Source: Cytospora piceicola (taxonomy: Eukaryota > Ascomycota > Sordariomycetes > Diaporthales > Cytosporaceae). Taken from it: DNA of 64,000 nt. The position numbers and the translations under genes are program-made. The stretch is taken from assembly GCA_023375675.1 (NCBI GenBank), contig JALQBC010000002.1, positions 1,798,001 to 1,862,000 on the forward strand, read 5' to 3'. Below are positions 59,301-64,000 of this stretch, piece after piece. Each line of letters opens with the position of its first letter. Within the stretch, counting starts at the first letter, position 1. The notes under the pieces were generated by a model. That model worked only from the letters and a program-made list of their open reading frames with translations, did not search any database and had not been told where the DNA came from.

Positions 59301-60690
59301 CTATACTACTAAAAACCGGGACTAAACGTAAAAGTAGTATAGATACTGCTAGGTATAAAACTAGTATAATTTCTAATAATAATAACAGCTATAGCCGTAG
59401 CTATAGCTATAGTAGCCCTGCCGGTATATTAAAGTATAGCAGTCTTTATAAGGGATAAGGCGTTATCCGATCTTTATAAGCCGTTATCGTCGATTTTATT
59501 TAATATTATATAAGGCTGTTTAGCCTGCTTACCTTTTTACAGCTTTTCTATAGACTTTTAAGCTATAACGTAGTTACGACGTTTTTTACTTATAAATATA
59601 ATAGCTGTAAGCTTTACTACCTCTTCTTCTTCTACTACGTCCTTTACCTCCTTTTTATCGGATAAGTTATAAGTTTAGCCTTTCTTCTTTAGGCTTACAG
59701 CCTTATAAAACGTATAACAGGTACCCTTTAAGTTATAATAGCAGTTACTATAAGCCTTATAAACGACACCTGGAACTTTATAGTAGCCTATAAACGGGCT
59801 TATAGCCTTTTAATAGTTCGTATATACGATATACAGGCAGACTTTAATACTTACGATTTAGATTAATATAGCCTTTAAGTTAATAAACCGATTTTAATTA
59901 ACAGTCTTATTACTTTATATAATATAGTTACGTTTTACTTATACTATTATAAATATCTTTATAGTCTATAGTTCGGTTATAAAAAGTACTTACGTTTATT
60001 AGTATTAACGACTATATAGCCTTTATAAACTTTTCTAGTAAGTACGATATAATATACTTTATACTAATAAGTATAACGTTATTTATAACTTTATTTACAG
60101 CTTTTAATATAGCTTTAGCTAAAGCTTCGTTAAGGTTATAGTTTTTAACGATAGGCTTTATAGCAGGCTTTATAATAATAACACGGCTTATAATATTTAA
60201 GATCTAAATAAGCTACCGAGGCTATATAGCTATTATAGGCTAAGTAAAGGTTAAAAGCTTAAAAAGGTTCGCGGTTTTAAACGTGTTAACGGTTTACGTA
60301 AGCTATAAAGTCGGCGCGGTTTTAGGTATATTAATAGCTTACGTAAGTTATAAAGTCGGTACGGTCTTAGGTATATAAATAGTTTATATAGGTTAAAAAA
60401 GCGCTATAGGCTTTATAAAGGGTATAAAAGTCGTAGTAAAAGCGGTAGGTACGTTTAAAAAAAGCGTGTCGGCTATAGGTTTAGCGGCGTTACCTGTTAA
60501 AAGGCTTTAAAGAGCTATATCGGTTATTTTTATACGTAGAAATAATAAAAACGGACTTTTTAGTATTAGTTTAATTAAATTTACGGTCTAATTAGGTAAA
60601 GACAGGCCGTAAATAGTAGGAATACGGCTTGTTTATATAGTTAGTTAAAAGGTTAAGTTAGTAGTAGAAGGAAGAAAGTCAGACCTCGCG
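53341..60690. repeat. AT-rich block with extreme RIP signature (decayed mobile-element DNA)
   Basis: About 7.3 kb with abrupt change of composition. It is made almost entirely of TA-rich words. CpA and TpG are nearly absent (many 60-base lines hold none), while TpA is everywhere and CpG-containing words (ACGTT, CCGG, CGGTT) persist. That is the product expected from repeat-induced point mutation, which turns CpA into TpA on both strands. Apart from one 67-codon accident (59057-59260), no open frame longer than 60 codons exists on either strand, so any transposon genes are destroyed beyond recognition. No terminal repeats or target duplications could be fixed by eye. Similar blocks in filamentous ascomycetes are relics of retroelements or DNA transposons and are usually heterochromatic. 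Confidence 0.88.
60294..60383. repeat. 45-bp tandem repeat, two copies, inside the AT-rich block
   Basis: Copies at 60294-60338 and 60339-60383 differ at a handful of sites, mostly C/T or G/A. The 45-bp unit equals 15 codons and, read in one plus-strand frame, gives AYVSYKVG(A/T)VLGI-like units before a TAA. It may be the trace of a Gly/Val-rich coding repeat. Confidence 0.8.
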
Positions 60691-61410
60691 TGTAGCGGGG
60701 TGGTAAAACCTAGTATACCTACAACCAGACATGGCTGGCGAGGCTGGCGTATAGATGTCACCTCTTGATGCTACCTGATATCGACCTCCTTGATAGTCCG
60801 TATCCGTTTATCTTGATGTACAGACGGAGAGGGCCTCTGAATCGTGTTTGCTGGTATCCCGGAAGAGTCGAGACAATGAACAGACCTTCCCTCCCGGTGG
60901 ATCCACGGGCGTTTCACTTGTAGACCGGCTGATAGCGCCATCGTCTCCCCGGCCCTGCCGGCCTAAATGGATAGGAGGAGCTGGGAGCTAAGGGCTCATA
61001 CACATACACACAGTCGCGTTACTTTGGCTAGCTGGGTGTTGTCGCATCACCAGGGTTATAACGTCTCGGACTGCTGTTGATGTCAACCGATATTATTTTG
61101 TATACATGTATATATAGAAAGAGAGAGACAACACGCGCTCAGCTCTTTACCTTGCTTCGAGCATCAAGTATAGAGAATTAGAGAGAGATAGAGTTTTACC
61201 GAGAATTTAGCTACATTTTCAAGCCGGTTCTTTTCTTCACTTCGTCCATCACCAATCACCCATCACCAATCACCCATCACCAATCAGCCCCATCATCTTC
61301 TTCCCTTGCGTCGGTTCTATCGAGCCTCCTCCTCACTCACCCTCACAGGCTAACACACTCAAACGTATCTATCTACCTACCTCTCCTCACACATTCATAC
61401 CCTTCTCAAC
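60691..61410. promoter_or_regulatory. Upstream region and 5' leader of the GT8 gene
   Basis: Composition returns to normal at about 60690. A TATATATAG word lies near 61110-61118. From about 61200 the region is C/T/A-rich and contains three 14-bp CCATCACCAATCAC units at 61246-61287, the last with one mismatch. The ATG at 61411 follows CTCAAC. Confidence 0.5.
61246..61287. repeat. 14-bp tandem repeat x3 in the presumed 5' UTR
   Basis: Three adjacent CCATCACCAATCAC units; the third ends in G instead of C. Confidence 0.95.
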
Positions 61411-62452
61411 ATGGCGGACGGTAAGAGAGCGGTTGAATCCACCAAGGGTAAGTCTGATGATCAATCAATACCTTCCCTCCAAGCCACACTTCCGCCAAGC
61501 TCTGTGTCATACTCACCACAAGACCTCAGTCTGGACAACCCTCATCACAAATACGGCCTACCTCTCCGGCCTGCTCACTCTGGACTACTCCCTCAAGAAG
61601 CAAAAGTCAGCTTACCCCCTGGTTGCCCTGTACACCGACACCTTCCCACAAGAGGGCATCGCCGCTCTGGAGGCCCGTGGCATCGCCCACCAGAAGATCA
61701 AGTACCTGCTGCCCTCCAAGACCACAAAGGACTACAGCAACGACCCGCGCTTCTACGACTGCTGGTCCAAGCTCACCCCCTTCAGCCTCACCCAGTATGA
61801 CCGCGTCGTGCAGCTCGACAGCGACATGCTCGTCCTGCAGAACATGGACGAGCTCATGACCATGCACCTGGACGACCCCGCCGCCGCCGCCGCGGGCGGT
61901 CCCGACAGCAAGAGGGTGTTCGCCGCCGGCCACGCCTGCGTCTGCAACCCGCTCAAGAAGCCCCACTACCCCAAGGACTGGGTCGCTGAGAACTGCGCCT
62001 TCACCTCGCAGCACTCCGACCCGGACACGGCGCAGACCGTCGGCGCCGACCCTGCCGTCGGGCCCCTGGGCTTCATGAACGGCGGCCTGCAGGTCGTGAA
62101 CCCCTCTGTTGCCATCTTCCAGCAGATCGTCGACTACATGGACGACAACGCCTCTGCAATGGAGTTTGCCGACCAGAGCCTGCTGAGTGAGCTCTACCGT
62201 GGCCGTTGGGTCGCCCTGCCCTACATCTACAATGCTCTCAAGACATTGCGGTGGGAGGGTGTGCACAAGCCCATCTGGAGGGACGATAAGGTCAAGAACA
62301 TCCACTACATCCTGACGCCGAACCCCTGGGATGAGTTGGACGCTGAGGGGAACAGCACGAGTAAGGACGAGACGCACCGGTGGTGGGCCGAGGTGAACAA
62401 GGAGAGGAGAGCAGACGAGAGCAGCCGGGGGGTGAAGGCTGATGGCTTCTGA
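61411..62452 (+). CDS. Glycosyltransferase family 8 protein (galactinol synthase/glycogenin-like)
   Basis: Exons 61411-61447 and 61530-62452, joined in phase 1, give 319 residues. After MADGKRAVESTK the splice creates VWTTLITNTAYLSGLLTLDY, the family's first beta-strand region. The metal and nucleotide-sugar motif DxD is the DSD of YDRVVQLDSDMLVLQNMDEL. FMNGGLQVVNPSVAIFQQIV and a C-terminal KNIHYILTPNPWDELD segment (the His-containing end of GT8) are also present. GT8 enzymes transfer glucose or galactose from UDP-sugars. Fungal members of this type resemble plant galactinol synthases, but the acceptor is unknown. No signal peptide is seen, suggesting a cytosolic enzyme. An Ala/Gly insert (DDPAAAAAGGPDSKR) lies after the DxD region. 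Confidence 0.88.
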
Positions 62453-62930
62453 GCATTACATGTGCGGACGGACGGACGGTGGTGAACACTGATTTCACAG
62501 TAGCTACAGGTCGAGTTGCGGTGTGTCCAAGAATAATTAAAAATTGACTGAATCTTTCAACCGCCTTGACCTTGACTCCTTGCGATGAGTGATATGTCAA
62601 TCTGTGTCTATTTCCCCCAACGCCAACCAAGATGCATCCAACACTCCTTGCTGACAATCCAAAACGACAAAACCACAAGAGAAACAGAAGAGAGAAGAAA
62701 GTAAGCAAATCGACTGTCGAACAGGGTGACAAATGGGAGGACATGGATGTCCAAGACTGTCGAATATGCTTTGCCTGGCTCATCTACAAAGTTGAAATCA
62801 TTTGTGCCACGACGACAAGACCACGGTCAAGTGCAGTTCCTTTGCGCATCGCACAATCGCATCTCCATTTCATTCGTTCGTGACTCATCAAAACACCAGG
62901 GTGTCCAGGAAGCTATAGTCTTCATTAAGA
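62453..62930. other. Convergent intergenic region GT8/ATG2
   Basis: This 478-bp stretch is the shared 3' region. Only short chance open frames are seen. Confidence 0.5.
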
Positions 62931-64000
62931 TCATCTTCCCGGCCCCGGCTTGTATTTCTGTCAAATCAGTCAGCATATGCTCAATACGGAAATGTCTGGG
63001 CTTTGCACTCACATCTTCCACCCTTCTTAGGTTCTCCGGGTCCAGCGCGTTCGTCGCCCCCATGAGCGCCTGTCCTACAGCTCGGGTCGCCCCAATGGCC
63101 GGGCGGAAAATGATAGTCGGGGCCCTGTTCATCACTGCCCTCGCCGCCCCTCCGGCATTGCGGCTCTCCATGACCTCGGCCGGGACGGCAATGATGGCAT
63201 CTCTGGCCACGTTGAGATCTCGGGCGAGGCTGCTGTATGCGTGCTGCAAGCCCTGGATGACGCCAGTGGGCTGGTCCGCGTACAGGGAGATCTGTTTCTT
63301 TTCCTCCGGTCCCATGTCCTCTTCCTCCCACCCCGTCTGGATCGATGATGGCTCGCCAGAGCTCTCGCCTCCCTCCTCAGATTTCTTGGTCAGCATGCCC
63401 TCCGCACCTTGAAGGACATATTGCGTGCCTGTGGCCATTTTAGCGCCCAGCTTGACGATCTCGGTCCCCGTGGTGCGTGCAAATGCTGCTGCGCCTTTGC
63501 CGATGCTGCGAACAATGCGGCCGTCCTTCTTGTACTCCCTGATGGGGATCTCAATGAGATCGCGGAAGCCGCTGCCCACGTTGACAAGGTGGCGGACGGG
63601 AGCAACACCAGCTAACACGCTGGCAAGTTGCGTGCGTTTGACGTCGGGCGTCCAGATGTCGTTGAGCGTGTTTCCAAGACGCTCCCACCCTGTTGTGCCG
63701 TAGACAATGGTATGTCGCAGCGTCATGCGGGCCCTCTCAAGGATCACGAAGTTCATGAACTCTGATGTGCGTCCGCCCCTGAGACCAGCATAATCTACTC
63801 TCTTGGGCTTGAAGTCTAGGGTGACGGGTATGGCGTTGATCTCCGCACGCTGTATAAAGGCTTCGTCGCTTGGCGAGGGCTCAGTGGGTACCTGTGATTC
63901 GTCCTTGAACTGGAAGAAACGCTGGATAAAGTCGAGTGCGTCCTGGTCGACATGCAGACGAAGAGGGAGAACGGTGGCTTTGAGGACAAACTCGGCAGCT
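62931..64000 (-). CDS. ATG2: Autophagy-related protein 2, C-terminal part (5' end outside window)
   Basis: The frame enters from the right edge and is open from 64000 to 63013. A 55-bp intron (62958-63012, GTGAGT to GACAG) joins it to a last exon, 62931-62957, encoding KYKPGPGR and stop. The splice gives the typical end [13 protein letters not shown]. Atg2 is a long rod-like lipid-transfer protein that bridges the ER and the growing phagophore, working with Atg18 and Atg9. Recognisable C-terminal blocks are [60 protein letters not shown] and the amphipathic region [20 protein letters not shown]. Reading through the intron would add an unrelated tail of about 50 residues. Confidence 0.93.

Noticed and set aside
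53341..60690. Mitochondrial DNA insertion or centromere as the source of the AT-rich block
   Set aside because: The CpA/TpG loss with retained CpG words fits RIP and no mitochondrial gene or tRNA is visible. A centromere role cannot be judged from one block.

Overview
The window is nuclear DNA of a filamentous ascomycete, most likely a Sordariomycete. The genes are split by short GT-AG introns of about 50-230 bp. The gene content is typical of Pezizomycotina (a FacB/Cat8-type Zn2Cys6 regulator, an AA7 flavin oxidase, Pmp3, Gpi11, Atg2). A 7.3-kb AT-rich block shows the dinucleotide signature of repeat-induced point mutation (RIP). All exon maps below were read by hand from splice signals, reading frame and family conservation. 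No alignment was run.

Layout. 1-9.3 kb: the 3' end of prohibitin PHB1, the REX3 RNA exonuclease, a DUF676 serine lipase and a small AN1 zinc-finger protein. 9.3-12.9 kb has no recognisable gene. 12.9-19.1 kb: glutathione-dependent formaldehyde dehydrogenase (class III ADH), a small disordered protein of unknown role and a bicovalent-flavin AA7/BBE oxidase. 20.5-29.9 kb: four consecutive genes that I cannot assign to a characterised family (here A-D). They are a long coiled-coil protein, a protein with an RGG-rich tail, a protein with RGG, Asn-rich and tandem CCHC zinc-knuckle regions, and a large protein with faint SF2-helicase-like stretches. A, B and C each contain in-frame stop codons, and A also has a frameshift, while the reading frame plainly continues as coding sequence beyond each lesion. 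31.9-44.5 kb: housekeeping genes (MFSD1-like transporter, translin, SLC25 mitochondrial carrier, ribosomal protein eL22, PMP3, a YchF/Ygr210-type GTPase with a 10-bp microexon, a SET-domain methyltransferase). 46.5-52.8 kb: FacB/Cat8, PGC1-type phospholipase and GPI11. 53.3-60.7 kb: the RIP block. 61.4-64 kb: a GT8 glycosyltransferase and the 3' end of ATG2.

Most genes are unrelated neighbours, as is usual in fungi. Several act on lipids or membranes (Lpl1-like lipase, Pgc1, Gpi11, Atg2, Pmp3), but nothing suggests co-regulation. The region most worth following up is the A-D cluster. It could be a recently inactivated lineage-specific ribonucleoprotein-like locus, or a locus whose stops are recoded, for example by fungal sexual-stage A-to-I mRNA editing at UAG. 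Other points of interest are the 10-bp microexon, a possible spliced C-terminal extension of the formaldehyde dehydrogenase, a 21-bp perfect inverted repeat that may mark a MITE-like element, and eight intergenic copies of the 10-mer palindrome TACCTAGGTA.
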